DNA of 64,000 nucleotides from JAAYCO01 sp964632015 (GCA_964632015.1 CAZWAT010000001.1:10274-74273); one strand, 5' to 3'. Shown: positions 45,219 to 54,747, counted from the first letter of the stretch. Numbers and translations: made by a program. Notes: a model not told the origin generated them from the letters alone.

Positions 45219-46004
45219 ATGGGCAAGAAACAACCATTATCGGCTGAGCAAAGGCAATCTGAGATCCGCACGCTTCTTCAGGTGGGACGAGAGCTTAGCA
45301 TCAGCGAGCTTGCACTGCGTTTTGGCGCCAGTGAAATGACCATACGTCGGGACCTTTCCAAGCTTCAGCAGAGGGGACAGGTTCTTCGCACGCATGGTGG
45401 CGTTGTTCCCGCGGATCGGATGATGTTCGAATTCGATTTCGCCGCCCGTCAGCGCGAAAATCTCGCCGCCAAGCGCGCCATCGCCCGCGAGGCCCTCAAG
45501 TTAATCAACCCTCCCTGCCGGATCATCTTGGACACCGGTACGACGGCGCTTCAGCTTGCTTACGAGCTTCAGAGTTTCAACGACATCTCCGTCATCACTC
45601 CAAGCCTTGCCGTCGCTTCGGCGTTGCAGTTCGCCGAGGGTGTGCAGACAGTTCTGCTTGGTGGAATTATTCGCAAGGGAAGCCCCGATTTGACCGGCGC
45701 GCTGACTGAAAGCATGTTGGAGATGTTCGCCGCCGACATCGCATTCCAAGGGGCAGACGGAATCGACACGGACGGCTTTTGCTACAATAGAGACCTGCGA
45801 ATCGCCAAGGTCGACCAGAAGATCCGCCAGCGAGCACAACATGTCTACGTACTGGCAGACAGTTCAAAGCTTAACAGAACGGCACTGGTCAGGCATGGAT
45901 CCATTCAGCAGGTAGACGGGCTGATAACCGACAACAAGGCCGACATGGATTTCATCACACAACTGAAGACCATCGGCACTAGTGTAATAATCGCCGAACT
46001 TTGA
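45219..46004 (+). CDS. DeoR/GlpR family transcriptional regulator
   Basis: 261 residues. N-terminal DeoR helix-turn-helix (ISELALRFGASEMTIRRDLSKLQQRGQVLRTHGG, residues ~28-62) and a C-terminal sugar-phosphate-sensing DeoRC domain (LDTGTTALQLAYEL, GADGIDTDGFCYNR). Such regulators respond to phosphorylated sugars. It heads the rightward half of the divergent cluster, with class III aminotransferase and Gfo/Idh genes following within 25 bp, and shares a control region with the GntR operon. The start at 45219 has no Shine-Dalgarno; a TTGACG/TAGATT promoter lies just before. Confidence 0.94.
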   Translation: MGKKQPLSAEQRQSEIRTLLQVGRELSISELALRFGASEMTIRRDLSKLQQRGQVLRTHGGVVPADRMMFEFDFAARQRENLAAKRAIAREALKLINPPCRIILDTGTTALQLAYELQSFNDISVITPSLAVASALQFAEGVQTVLLGGIIRKGSPDLTGALTESMLEMFAADIAFQGADGIDTDGFCYNRDLRIAKVDQKIRQRAQHVYVLADSSKLNRTALVRHGSIQQVDGLITDNKADMDFITQLKTIGTSVIIAEL

Positions 46005-46028
46005 ACCTTAACCTACAGGAGAAGTAGA

Positions 46029-47405
46029 ATGACCACGGAAGCACCGTACAAATCACAATGGGCACAGGTGGACCTCACGAAGGTTCCCAACCTCGTCACC
46101 GACTCGATACCCGGGCCTGAATCGAAGAAGCTGCACGCCAGATGCACCAAGCATTTCAAAGGCCTCAGCGGCCAGGTGAAGCTGTTTCCGGTGGCGTTTG
46201 AAGAGGGTTCTGGTTGCACGCTGACGGATGTCGATGGCAATAAGTACATCGACTTTTCATCGGGCATCTATGTCACCACCCTCGGACATTGCCACCCGAA
46301 GGTAACAGAGGCAGTGCAGAAGTACGCCGGCAAGCTGATGAACTGTCACGACTTCACAACCAGGATCAAGACCCTGCTGGTCGAGAAGCTCGCGCAGATC
46401 CTTCCGGGCGACTTGAACGGGTTTCAGTTCTATGACTGTGGAACCGCTGCCGTTGAGGCGGGTCTGCGAGTGCTCAGGGCGGCGAGCGGTAAAAACGAGA
46501 TGATCAGCGCCTTTTACGACTTCCACGGAAAGACCTACGGCGCCGTGTCGTTGGCTCACATACGAAGCCAGGTCTATGGCCGAGTGAGAGCGCCGGGCAT
46601 GCACATGGTTCCCAGGCCTGATCCCTATCGCCCGATGTGGACAAAGGCCGATGGCACGATAGACACCGACAAGTACATCGACTTCTACGCCAAATACATC
46701 GATATGGGAACCGTCGGCGACGTGGCCGGGTTCGTACTCGAGCCCATCCAGGGCTGGGGCGGCTCGGTTGTTCCACCTGATGACTTCTTCCCCAAACTTC
46801 GCAAATTCTGCGACGATCATAATATCCTGCTCATGGCCGACGAGGTGCTTACCAGTTGGGCGAGAACAGGCAAGTGGCTGTGCATGGAGCACTGGGATGT
46901 TCTGCCCGACGTGGTTTCAATCGGCAAGGGGTTCGGGAACGGTTTCCCCGTCACATGTGTTGCGGTTCGCGATAAACACAAGGAGTCTTTCGAGTCCATC
47001 AGCGCATCGAGCAGCTACGGCGGTAATCCGATGGCATGTGCGGCCGCCCTGGCGTGCACCGAGGTCATCGAGGACGAGGGTCTTCTTGCCAGGTCCACAC
47101 ACCTTGGCGAACTGGCGATCAAGCGAATGGAAAAGATGAAGGCAGAGCACAAGATCATCGGCGACGTTCGCTGCGTCGGTTGCCTGATGGGCATTGAACT
47201 CGTCAAAGATCGTCAGACCAAGGAACCGTTCGGCGAAGCGGGAACAATGGTCTACCAGAAGGCCTTTAGAAAGGGCCTGGCGTGGATACCCGCCGGTCAC
47301 ATCCTTCGAATGAGCCCGCCGGTGGTCATGGACGACGAAACCCTTCTCAAGGGCCTGGACATGATCGACGAGGCGATTGGCGAGACCGAGAAAGAACTGG
47401 CATAA
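46029..47405 (+). CDS. Class III PLP-dependent aminotransferase
   Basis: 458 residues. Typical class III segments: VDGNKYIDFSSGIYVTTLGH, FYDCGTAAVEAGLRVLRAASG (PLP phosphate), the catalytic Lys in SIGKGFGNGFPVTCV (about residue 300), and SASSSYGGNPMACAAALA. GabT-like overall, but these enzymes include sugar and aminocyclitol aminotransferases. It lies between DeoR and a Gfo/Idh dehydrogenase with no gap over 25 bp, suggesting a joint amine/keto exchange. RBS CAGGAGAAG. The amine substrate is unknown. Confidence 0.93.
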   Translation: MTTEAPYKSQWAQVDLTKVPNLVTDSIPGPESKKLHARCTKHFKGLSGQVKLFPVAFEEGSGCTLTDVDGNKYIDFSSGIYVTTLGHCHPKVTEAVQKYAGKLMNCHDFTTRIKTLLVEKLAQILPGDLNGFQFYDCGTAAVEAGLRVLRAASGKNEMISAFYDFHGKTYGAVSLAHIRSQVYGRVRAPGMHMVPRPDPYRPMWTKADGTIDTDKYIDFYAKYIDMGTVGDVAGFVLEPIQGWGGSVVPPDDFFPKLRKFCDDHNILLMADEVLTSWARTGKWLCMEHWDVLPDVVSIGKGFGNGFPVTCVAVRDKHKESFESISASSSYGGNPMACAAALACTEVIEDEGLLARSTHLGELAIKRMEKMKAEHKIIGDVRCVGCLMGIELVKDRQTKEPFGEAGTMVYQKAFRKGLAWIPAGHILRMSPPVVMDDETLLKGLDMIDEAIGETEKELA

Positions 47406-47416
47406 AAGGAACACCT

Positions 47417-48553
47417 GTGAAGAACATCAAATTCGGCATTATCGGTTGTGGCCTGATGGGACGGGAGTTCGCAAGCGCCGTCGCTCGCTGGTGCCACCTG
47501 ACCGACGTATCTGCCCGACCCGAGATCGTGGCGATATGCGACACCAACACCGCGCTGTTCGACTGGTACAAGGGAAACTTCGATTCAGTCAAGCAGACGA
47601 CGACAGACTACCACGAACTGCTCGCCAACGAGCAAGTCGAGGCGGTGTACTGTGCGCTTCCCCACAACCTGCACCAGCAGGTCTACTGCGACATCATCTC
47701 GGCGGGCAAACACCTGCTGGGCGAAAAACCCTTCGGGATAGACAAACCCGCCAATGACGCGATATGCAAATGCTCAGCCGAGCATCCAGAGGTATTCGTC
47801 AGATGCAGCAGCGAGTTTCCGTTCTTCCCCGGCGTTCAGCGGATCGGGCGGATGATAGAGGCAGGAGCATTCGGACGAATCATCGAAGTCAACAGCTACT
47901 TCATGCATTCAAGCGATCTCGATCCCAATAAGCCCATCAACTGGAAACGCATGATCGAGGTCAACGGCGAATACGGCTGCATGGGCGACCTTGGCATGCA
48001 TGCCTGCCATGTGCCTTTCCGTGCGGGCTGGGTTCCGCGCAACGTGCGAGCGATTCTGTGCGACATCATGACCCACAGGCCCGACGGCAAGAGTAACATG
48101 GTTCCCTGCCGAACATGGGACAACGCGATGCTGCTTTGCGAAACGGGCGACGCCAATGGCGACTTCCCGTTGACTATCAAGACCCATCGCATCGCCCCCG
48201 GCGAGAAGGACACCTGGTCGCTTGAAGTTCTGGGCACGAAGGCGTCGGCAAGATTCTCGACGAAGAATCCCAGAAGGCTCGAAGTGCTTGAATACCCCGG
48301 CCCCGAGCAGATCTGGCAGCAGATCGACATGGGTTACGAAAGTACGTTCAAGACGATAACCGGTGGCATCTTCGAGTTCGGGTTTACCGACGCGATTCTC
48401 CAGATGTGGGCTGCGTTCGTGGATGAGCTTGCGACAGGCAAGACCAGAAGCGCATTCGCCGGGTGCATAAAGCTGGATGAAGTCGCTATGAGCCACCGGC
48501 TCTTCACCGCGGCACTGAAGTCATACGCCCAGGGAACAACAGAAGCTGTGTAG
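47417..48553 (+). CDS. Gfo/Idh/MocA family oxidoreductase (amino-sugar cluster)
   Basis: 378 residues. Rossmann motif VKNIKFGIIGCGLMGREFASAV, EKP in GKHLLGEKPFGIDKP, and the catalytic-domain segment GEYGCMGDLGMHACHVP. It would oxidise a sugar or cyclitol hydroxyl, creating a keto group that the adjacent aminotransferase could use. GTG at 47417 chosen because AAAAGGA precedes it by 6 nt and it sits 11 bp after the aminotransferase; the open frame overlaps that gene extensively, without similarity. Followed by a hairpin at 48572-48607. Confidence 0.92.
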   Translation: MKNIKFGIIGCGLMGREFASAVARWCHLTDVSARPEIVAICDTNTALFDWYKGNFDSVKQTTTDYHELLANEQVEAVYCALPHNLHQQVYCDIISAGKHLLGEKPFGIDKPANDAICKCSAEHPEVFVRCSSEFPFFPGVQRIGRMIEAGAFGRIIEVNSYFMHSSDLDPNKPINWKRMIEVNGEYGCMGDLGMHACHVPFRAGWVPRNVRAILCDIMTHRPDGKSNMVPCRTWDNAMLLCETGDANGDFPLTIKTHRIAPGEKDTWSLEVLGTKASARFSTKNPRRLEVLEYPGPEQIWQQIDMGYESTFKTITGGIFEFGFTDAILQMWAAFVDELATGKTRSAFAGCIKLDEVAMSHRLFTAALKSYAQGTTEAV

Positions 48554-48571
48554 ATATGTTTATGGCAACAT

Positions 48572-48607
48572 GGGGCCGGGTGAGGCTTATCAACCTCTAC
48601 CGGCCCC
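48572..48607. terminator. Bidirectional hairpin between convergent genes
   Basis: GGGGCCGG (48572-48579) pairs perfectly with CCGGCCCC (48600-48607), with an inner GAGG/CCTC stem. It lies between the Gfo/Idh gene and hflX, which converge. There is no T-run on either side. Confidence 0.6.
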
Positions 48608-48662
48608 GTGTATTTGCGATCAAGACGCACAGGTCAGACGACCTGAAGCGGACGAAACAGCA

Positions 48663-49979
48663 CTACTTCGTTACCTTCACATCCTCGCCGAAAAGTTCAA
48701 GCTCCCTTAGTCGATTGGCCGGTAACTCGGCATCAATGATCGCTGTGGTATCGACATAATCCTGCGATTTTACCTGGGCGTGCTGGCTGATGAACTGCAT
48801 CAACCTGCCGTTGGCGCAATTGGCTTCGATGTGCACATGCATCGCCCTGCCACCGCTGCGGTCAAGCACCGTCTCGACCACATTCTCGATACCCCTGCCC
48901 GTGCGGGCGGAGATCATGAGCGCGTTGGGGTATTTTTTGCGCAGAACCGTGAACTTCAAAGGGTCGTCGATCTTGTCCACCTTGTTGAGCACAAGCAGCG
49001 TGTCGGACTCTTCGCAGCCGAGCTCCGACAGCACCTTCGCGACGGATGAAATCTCCTGGTCGACCCGTTCATGCGATGCGTCGGCGACATGGATGAGCAG
49101 ATCCGCCCAGATTGCCTCTTCGAGAGTCGCGCGGAAGCTGGCGACAAGATGGTGGGGCAGGTCGCGCACAAAGCCTACCGTGTCGCTGAGCAGAACGGTC
49201 TGCCCCTCCGATAGATTCCACCTGCTGGTCTTGGTATCGAGCGTCGCGAAGAGCTTGTCAGCGACATAGACATCCGCCCCCGTCAGAAGTTTCATCAGCG
49301 TGCTCTTGCCCGCGTTCGTGTAGCCCACAAGGCAGACGCTGAACACGTCGCGCCTGCTTCTGACCTGACGCACCTTTCTGTTGTCTATCTCGGCAAGCTC
49401 TCTTTTCAGCACAGACACGCGTTTTTGGACTAGTCGCCTGTCTATTTCAAGCTGCTTTTCGCCCGGCCCCCTGGTGCCGATGCCTCCAACCGCCCCCGCG
49501 CCGGTGGCTGCACCACCCGCAACGCGTTCAAGGTGGGTCCACATATGTCTCAGACGAGGGTATGTGTATTCAAGTTGAGCCAGCTCAACCTGAAGCCGAC
49601 TTTCGTTCGTGCGGGCGTGGGCGGCGAAGATATCAAGAATCAACTCGCTTCTGTCAACAACCTTGCGTTTGACAACCTGTTCAAGCTCGCGGATCTGCCC
49701 CGGAGACAAGTCGTTGTCGAAAATGATCACATCAATTTCGTTCATCTCCACACGCTGCGCGAGCTCTTGTGCCTTCCCGCTGCCGATGTACATGGCGGGG
49801 CTGGGGCGATCGCGCTTAGCGAGCATTTCATCCACAACGACCGCGCCGGCGGTCTTGGCAAGATTTCTCAGCTCCCCAAGCGGGTCGTCGGGGTCCGAGT
49901 TCGAATCCGGAAGCTGCACCGTCATCAGCAGCGCCCGCTCGGCCTGAACGGAAAGATTGGTTCGTTTGGGTTCAGCCAT
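48663..49979 (-). CDS. hflX: Ribosome-associated GTPase HflX
   Basis: 438 residues. The N-terminal HflX domain (~20-190, ending in the GAVGGIGTRGPGEKQLEID linker) is followed by a GTPase domain with G1 LVGYTNAGKST, G3 DTVGF and G4 NKVD. HflX splits stalled or stressed ribosomes. The ATG at 49979 is used since GGAGG lies 6 nt upstream; the frame begins a few codons earlier. Monocistronic or the first of its own unit; cdaR ends 97 bp upstream. Confidence 0.96.
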   Translation of the reverse strand: MAEPKRTNLSVQAERALLMTVQLPDSNSDPDDPLGELRNLAKTAGAVVVDEMLAKRDRPSPAMYIGSGKAQELAQRVEMNEIDVIIFDNDLSPGQIRELEQVVKRKVVDRSELILDIFAAHARTNESRLQVELAQLEYTYPRLRHMWTHLERVAGGAATGAGAVGGIGTRGPGEKQLEIDRRLVQKRVSVLKRELAEIDNRKVRQVRSRRDVFSVCLVGYTNAGKSTLMKLLTGADVYVADKLFATLDTKTSRWNLSEGQTVLLSDTVGFVRDLPHHLVASFRATLEEAIWADLLIHVADASHERVDQEISSVAKVLSELGCEESDTLLVLNKVDKIDDPLKFTVLRKKYPNALMISARTGRGIENVVETVLDRSGGRAMHVHIEANCANGRLMQFISQHAQVKSQDYVDTTAIIDAELPANRLRELELFGEDVKVTK

Positions 49980-50075
49980 GTGCCTCCAATACATCCAAAA
50001 ATGAGAGTTATTTCACTATACACAACCAAAAGGCCCTGTCCACCGTCGCCGGTTCGACAGGGCGGCGATATGACA

Positions 50076-51431
50076 TTATTGCGGGTTGTCCCGAGGTTCG
50101 AGCCTGAAAAAGATCTTCGGCAACGGCCCCACAACCTCAGCCGAGACCGGCTGGTTGACCCGGACTTCCACCTGGCGCTCAAGCCAGCTTTCTGTGGGGC
50201 TTCTGTCAAGATCGGTCAGGACGATATACGCCTCGACGTGCTGGGCCTGAAGTTTGTCGAGATCACTCTTGGGGCCTTTGAACGTAATTTCCTTGCGCCA
50301 GTCGGCTGGGTCTCGTCGACGCAGGACGTATCGCTCCCACGTGCCGTCCTCGGGCCAGGATTGGGGCGTCAGCAGTCGAACCGGAATCGTCAATGTTCTT
50401 TCACCAGTCAGTTGAGCTATCTTGCCCGCCACTTCCACGGTCGGCTGCTGGGGTCTGACCGGAATACCTCCGATCATCGTCTGAAGCTGCACCGGGCCGG
50501 GCGGCTCGAATGAACGCAGATCGACATTGACCGTATCGAGCACTATCCTGGGCTGGGCTCGTAGAGATTCCTCGTTTGACCGTGCGACGGCAACGCTGAC
50601 CTTGGACGGTATTACCTGTGGATCTTCAAGCGTCGCCCCGCTGGATACCAGTTTGACTTCCACATCATTCACGGTGACAGATCGGTCAAGCTCCAGTCGG
50701 ACTTCCTCGGGATACGCCGACGTCAGCGTCAGATTGCTCCTGCTGAACGCGGAACTTGAGCGAAGAAGCTCCTGTGTGGCAACTACGTTGGCGCCCTCGC
50801 CGAATCTACCCACGTCCACAACTATGTCAGTGCCCACGCGGGAAAGACTGGCAAGGCCTTCCCTAGGCCCCTCAGCAGTGAAGGTCACGTCAACCTCCCG
50901 CCGGTGCAGGGCGCCCTGGCGATCGGCAAAGACAAGGTCGCCACCCTCTGGAGTTGTAAGCACCAACCTTCCCCGGAACTCCTGCGTGGGTTTGACGAGC
51001 ACGCTTCGCACGAACCTGGGGGCGATGCTGCTGATGCTCAGCCCATTTTTCAAAAGATTGGTGCGGGCTTCGAGTATCTCGGACAACTGGAACGTGTTTT
51101 CACCCAGTCGCCCCTGCGAGACATCGAACTCCACAAGCCACCCCGCGTCGCCAAGCTCTCTACTGAACCGCTCGATGCTGCTGTTGCTGCCCCGCACGGT
51201 AAATTTCACTTCATACTCGTGACCATCACCTTCAAGCTGAATCTGCCCCGAATTGCCCGTAGTAAGGCGAACACGAATGGTTATGTCTTTGCTTTCAGTC
51301 TTTTCAAGGTCGGCGTATACCCATATCAGAAGCGTGACCACAAGCACCCAAACAAATGTCTTCGAGCCCGAAAGCCACCATTCTCGCGAGAACCGCGGAG
51401 GAGAATCCACAAGCGCCAGGCGTTTGCTCAT
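50076..51431 (-). CDS. cdaR: CdaR-like YbbR domain protein, regulator of CdaA
   Basis: 451 residues. A short cytoplasmic tail, one membrane helix (TFVWVLVVTLLIWVYADL, ~27-44), then an extracytoplasmic region of several YbbR-like beta repeats (each ending in a DVSQGRL- or VDVGRFGEG-like motif). In Firmicutes the equivalent protein binds and modulates the diadenylate cyclase. Its start overlaps the stop codon of cdaA by 4 bp. Repeat boundaries are approximate. The YbbR assignment rests on neighbour and layout rather than on a sharp motif. Confidence 0.8.
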   Translation of the reverse strand: MSKRLALVDSPPRFSREWWLSGSKTFVWVLVVTLLIWVYADLEKTESKDITIRVRLTTGNSGQIQLEGDGHEYEVKFTVRGSNSSIERFSRELGDAGWLVEFDVSQGRLGENTFQLSEILEARTNLLKNGLSISSIAPRFVRSVLVKPTQEFRGRLVLTTPEGGDLVFADRQGALHRREVDVTFTAEGPREGLASLSRVGTDIVVDVGRFGEGANVVATQELLRSSSAFSRSNLTLTSAYPEEVRLELDRSVTVNDVEVKLVSSGATLEDPQVIPSKVSVAVARSNEESLRAQPRIVLDTVNVDLRSFEPPGPVQLQTMIGGIPVRPQQPTVEVAGKIAQLTGERTLTIPVRLLTPQSWPEDGTWERYVLRRRDPADWRKEITFKGPKSDLDKLQAQHVEAYIVLTDLDRSPTESWLERQVEVRVNQPVSAEVVGPLPKIFFRLEPRDNPQ

Positions 51432-52282
51432 GACTTCTTCTCCTCTTTGCGTCGCCGAATGGGTCTGTGGTTGTGCGAAGTAAGCAGGTCGATGAGCATC
51501 TGTCGCAGGTTGTCCATCTCCAACCCAAGGTAGAGCTGACCTTCATACGCCATGGAAACCCGCCCCGTCTCTTCGCTGACCACGACAACAACCGCGTCGC
51601 TGTCCTGTGCCAATCCCAACGCGGCCCTGTGTCTGCTTCCCAACGAGGGATCAACTTCATCGCTCTCGGCAAGGGGGAACTGGCAACCGGCAGCCGCGAG
51701 CCTTCCCTCCCTGATAACCACGCCCATATCGTGAAGAGCGCTTCCAGGATAAAACACCGTGTTCAACAGCGACCCCGACAGCCGGGCGTCCATTATGGTT
51801 CCAGTCTCCATAAGCGAACCTAGCTGAACCGAACGCTCGACGGCTACCACGGCGCCTATTTTGTTGCGTGAAAGATATGCGACGCTTTCCATCAATGAAT
51901 CCACTACAGCCTGAACCTGTCCCCTGCTTCCGCGAAAGAGCCTTGGCTGACCGAGTTGCATCAGTGCGCGCCTCAGCTCCGGCTGGAACGCCACCACGGT
52001 GGCAACGAATGCGAAAAACAGAAACCGCCCATACAGAAATTCGATTCTCGTCCACTCGTCGCTTTTGGGTAGTAACCTGACGGTCAGGTAAACCAGCGCC
52101 AATACCAGCCCCGCACCCTTTACGAGCCTCGCACCCCGCGTGCCTTTCAGGAAGCGCATAGCCAACCATACCACCACGCCTATGAGAAACAGTTGAATCA
52201 CTGTCACCAAGGGATCGTATGTGGCAAACCTGGCGAGATAGATCATCACGCCTTCAAGCAATCCTGATAGCAACTTACCCAT
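51428..52282 (-). CDS. cdaA: Diadenylate cyclase CdaA (c-di-AMP synthase), DGA motif altered
   Basis: 284 residues. Three N-terminal membrane helices (~15-90) are followed by a DAC domain (~115-260) with FQPELRRAL, GTIMDARLS, GSRHRAALGL (RHR) and VSEETGRVS. The second catalytic motif, normally DGA, reads LHDMGVVI: Asp kept, Gly-Ala replaced by Met-Gly. Makes c-di-AMP from two ATP. Start ATG at 52282 without Shine-Dalgarno; a TATAAT (minus strand, 52309-52304) lies 21 nt upstream. folP is just upstream on the same strand. Confidence 0.93.
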   Translation of the reverse strand: MGKLLSGLLEGVMIYLARFATYDPLVTVIQLFLIGVVVWLAMRFLKGTRGARLVKGAGLVLALVYLTVRLLPKSDEWTRIEFLYGRFLFFAFVATVVAFQPELRRALMQLGQPRLFRGSRGQVQAVVDSLMESVAYLSRNKIGAVVAVERSVQLGSLMETGTIMDARLSGSLLNTVFYPGSALHDMGVVIREGRLAAAGCQFPLAESDEVDPSLGSRHRAALGLAQDSDAVVVVVSEETGRVSMAYEGQLYLGLEMDNLRQMLIDLLTSHNHRPIRRRKEEKKS

Positions 52283-52303
52283 GCGTCACCGGTTTAACCG
52301 CTT

Positions 52304-52309
52304 ATTATA
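52304..52309 (-). promoter_or_regulatory. -10 hexamer before cdaA
   Basis: Reads TATAAT on the minus strand, 21 nt before the ATG of cdaA; the -35 side is weak. It implies a short leader of about 14 nt. Confidence 0.4.
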
Positions 52310-52391
52310 CTACATAACATCGGCAACGGATCGCTTGTGACACTAGCCCCCGTGCAAGAAAATTTGCGTAACTTGAGAAAAAATGAGTAAT

Positions 52392-53234
52392 TTAACGAAT
52401 TCGCTTCTGTGCGATCGCCTCGCACACCGCAAAAGCCCCCGCTACTTCATCCACATCATGAACCCTGAAGATGTTCGCCCCGCGATTCCATGAATCGATG
52501 CAGGCAGCCACTGTACCACACAGTCGCTGCTCTGGTTCGCTTTTGCCGGTGAGCGTCCCGATGAACCGCTTGCGGGAAACACCCACCATCACCGCAACGC
52601 CTATGTTGCGGAATCTGTCCATATTTGCCAGAAGAGTCAGGTTGTGCTCGATGGTCTTTCCAAACCCGATGCCCGGATCGACAATGCACTTTTCGGGCTC
52701 GATACCGGAATCCTGGGCCGCGCGGACCCGCTCACGCAGAAACTCGCCAACCTCCTCCACCACATCATCGTACACCGGCGATTGCTGCATTGTGGCCGGG
52801 TCGCCCAGCATGTGCATCAACGCGATTGCCGAGCCTGTGGTAGCGGCGAGGGTAAGCATGCGCGGGTCTTCCCGCCCGGCGGAAACATCATTGATAATGC
52901 TCGCGCCGTGGGAAATTGCGAACTCGGCGACATCGGCGCTGGTGGTGTCTATGCTCACTACGGCGTCAATATCCACAAGGGCGGGCAGGACGCCGCTCAA
53001 CCGACGGATCTGCTCCTGTGGTTCGACCCTGCTTGATCGGGGCCTGGTGGATTCTGCACCGATATCTATGATGGCAGCCCCCTCTCGGGCCATTGTGTAA
53101 GCGTGCTCGATAGCTTGGGCGGCGTCAAAAAACCTTCCACCATCGCTGAAACTGTCAGGAGTGACATTGAGAATGCCCATCACGATGGGTTCGCCCCGAA
53201 GGATAGACGCCAGCAGGGTGTCAAATTTCTTCAT
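52392..53234 (-). CDS. folP: Dihydropteroate synthase
   Basis: 280 residues. Folate pathway: joins p-aminobenzoate to a pterin pyrophosphate. Both signatures present: MGILNVTPDSFSDGGRF near residue 20 and IIDIGAESTRPRSS near 56, plus INDVSAGRED and the C-terminal RVHDVDEV. Start ATG at 53234 chosen over a TTG one codon earlier; the Shine-Dalgarno is weak. It lies 109 bp upstream of cdaA, an arrangement seen in several phyla. Confidence 0.97.
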   Translation of the reverse strand: MKKFDTLLASILRGEPIVMGILNVTPDSFSDGGRFFDAAQAIEHAYTMAREGAAIIDIGAESTRPRSSRVEPQEQIRRLSGVLPALVDIDAVVSIDTTSADVAEFAISHGASIINDVSAGREDPRMLTLAATTGSAIALMHMLGDPATMQQSPVYDDVVEEVGEFLRERVRAAQDSGIEPEKCIVDPGIGFGKTIEHNLTLLANMDRFRNIGVAVMVGVSRKRFIGTLTGKSEPEQRLCGTVAACIDSWNRGANIFRVHDVDEVAGAFAVCEAIAQKRIR

Positions 53235-53301
53235 CAAGGCATTTTACATCGGCGTCGATCCAGTGCAACATGACGATCATATCTCACCGACAATAACAGC
53301 A

Positions 53302-54747
53302 TCACGCCTGCTCTTCGGGCTCCTCAACGATAGCATGCACGGGCGAGTGCTTTCGCGAGGGCAGTTGCTCCCTGAAGATCGACCATCCTCTGCTCAGTAC
53401 ATACGCCAGGCCACAGACCCACATGGCAGGCAAAAGAATATTGAAACCGGCGGTCATCTCAAGCACGATTATCAACGTGCTTATGGGTGTGTTGGCAGCA
53501 GCAGTGAAGAAACCCGCCATTCCAAGTATCACGAAAACGTCCACCCGGTCGGCAACCTGAGGCATGAAGGAATGAAAGAATATTCCAATCGCGCCGCCAA
53601 GACATCCCCCAATGACCATGCTCGGGCCAAAGACTCCACCAGAGCCACCCGAACCAATTGTCAGGCTGGTAGTGAGTATCTTTCCAAGCCCCACCACCAG
53701 AAGCACAACCGCAGCCATGGAGGTGAGCTCGGTCTTTCCGTCGAAGACGTTCTGCAGAATGCCGTACCCAAACGAAAGCACCGCAAGTACGCCTTTCTGG
53801 GAATCGGCCCCCATTGGGCTCATCGCGGCGTACAGGCAAAAGCCCACAAGTCCCGTCGCCACCGCACCAATTGCGGGCTTAAGCTTTTGGGGAATGCCCA
53901 GACGCTTGAACAGAGCAGTTATGCCGTAGAAGCATTTCACATACGCGAGTGACGCGATGCTCATCAGCGCCGCAAGAATAGTCAAAGGCCCCAGCAGAAC
54001 CGGGTCGCTGAAGCTCATCTCCGGAACGCGGAACAATGGCGTGAAACCCATTATCATCGAGAAAACGATGTAGGCTGCGGTGCTTGAGAAGAAAGCGGGG
54101 ATCATCGATTCGGTTTCGAAATCGGAGTCGCTATACAGCACCTCGGAGGCGAAAATCGCCCCTGCAAGCGGAGCATGAAATATCGCGCCGACTCCAGCGC
54201 CAAGCCCACCGGCCATGATGATGCGACATTCATTGTCGTCCAAGTTCAGCTTATTGCCAATGAACGATCCGAACCCGGCCCCGATCTGCGCGATGGGCCC
54301 TTCCCGCCCGCCAGACCCGCCGGTTCCGATAGTAAGGGCCGACGCGAAGAGCTTGATAATCGGCACGCGCGGGCGAATCCGGCCTCGGTTCCTGTGATAG
54401 GCTTTGATGGCGGCGTCGGTACCATGTCCCTCTGCCTCGGGGGCAAAGGTGTACACCAAAAACCCGCTGATCAACCCTCCGATGATCGGAACCAATATCA
54501 ACAACCAGGGTCTGAACGTCTGCGCAGTGGGGGCCAGGACATGTAATGCTTGTTCCTCGCCAAGAGGCCCGCCTGGACGATACCCCGCAATAGCATCCAA
54601 TGTAAAATGCGATACCGCCTCACCTAACAGGTTAAACGCTATCGCACCGAAACCAGCGATAATACCAACCAATATGGACAAAGGAACAAGTCTGCTCAAG
54701 CTTTCGTAACCTGAGCCGCTCTGATGGTTCAAAGGCAACTTGCTCAT
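53302..54747 (-). CDS. CLC-family chloride channel/transporter
   Basis: 481 residues, about 12-14 membrane helices. Motifs: GTGGSGGREGPIAQIG with the gating Glu in GREGP, and GSGGSGGVFGPSMVIGG (GxFxP). The first filter motif, usually GSGIP, reads GHGTD, as in one CLC subgroup. It could be an anion/proton antiporter or a fluoride exporter; no fluoride riboswitch was seen. The start at 54747 is preferred over a GTG at 54774 because the hydrophobic core begins soon after, but neither has a Shine-Dalgarno. No C-terminal CBS domains. Confidence 0.93.
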   Translation of the reverse strand: MSKLPLNHQSGSGYESLSRLVPLSILVGIIAGFGAIAFNLLGEAVSHFTLDAIAGYRPGGPLGEEQALHVLAPTAQTFRPWLLILVPIIGGLISGFLVYTFAPEAEGHGTDAAIKAYHRNRGRIRPRVPIIKLFASALTIGTGGSGGREGPIAQIGAGFGSFIGNKLNLDDNECRIIMAGGLGAGVGAIFHAPLAGAIFASEVLYSDSDFETESMIPAFFSSTAAYIVFSMIMGFTPLFRVPEMSFSDPVLLGPLTILAALMSIASLAYVKCFYGITALFKRLGIPQKLKPAIGAVATGLVGFCLYAAMSPMGADSQKGVLAVLSFGYGILQNVFDGKTELTSMAAVVLLVVGLGKILTTSLTIGSGGSGGVFGPSMVIGGCLGGAIGIFFHSFMPQVADRVDVFVILGMAGFFTAAANTPISTLIIVLEMTAGFNILLPAMWVCGLAYVLSRGWSIFREQLPSRKHSPVHAIVEEPEEQA

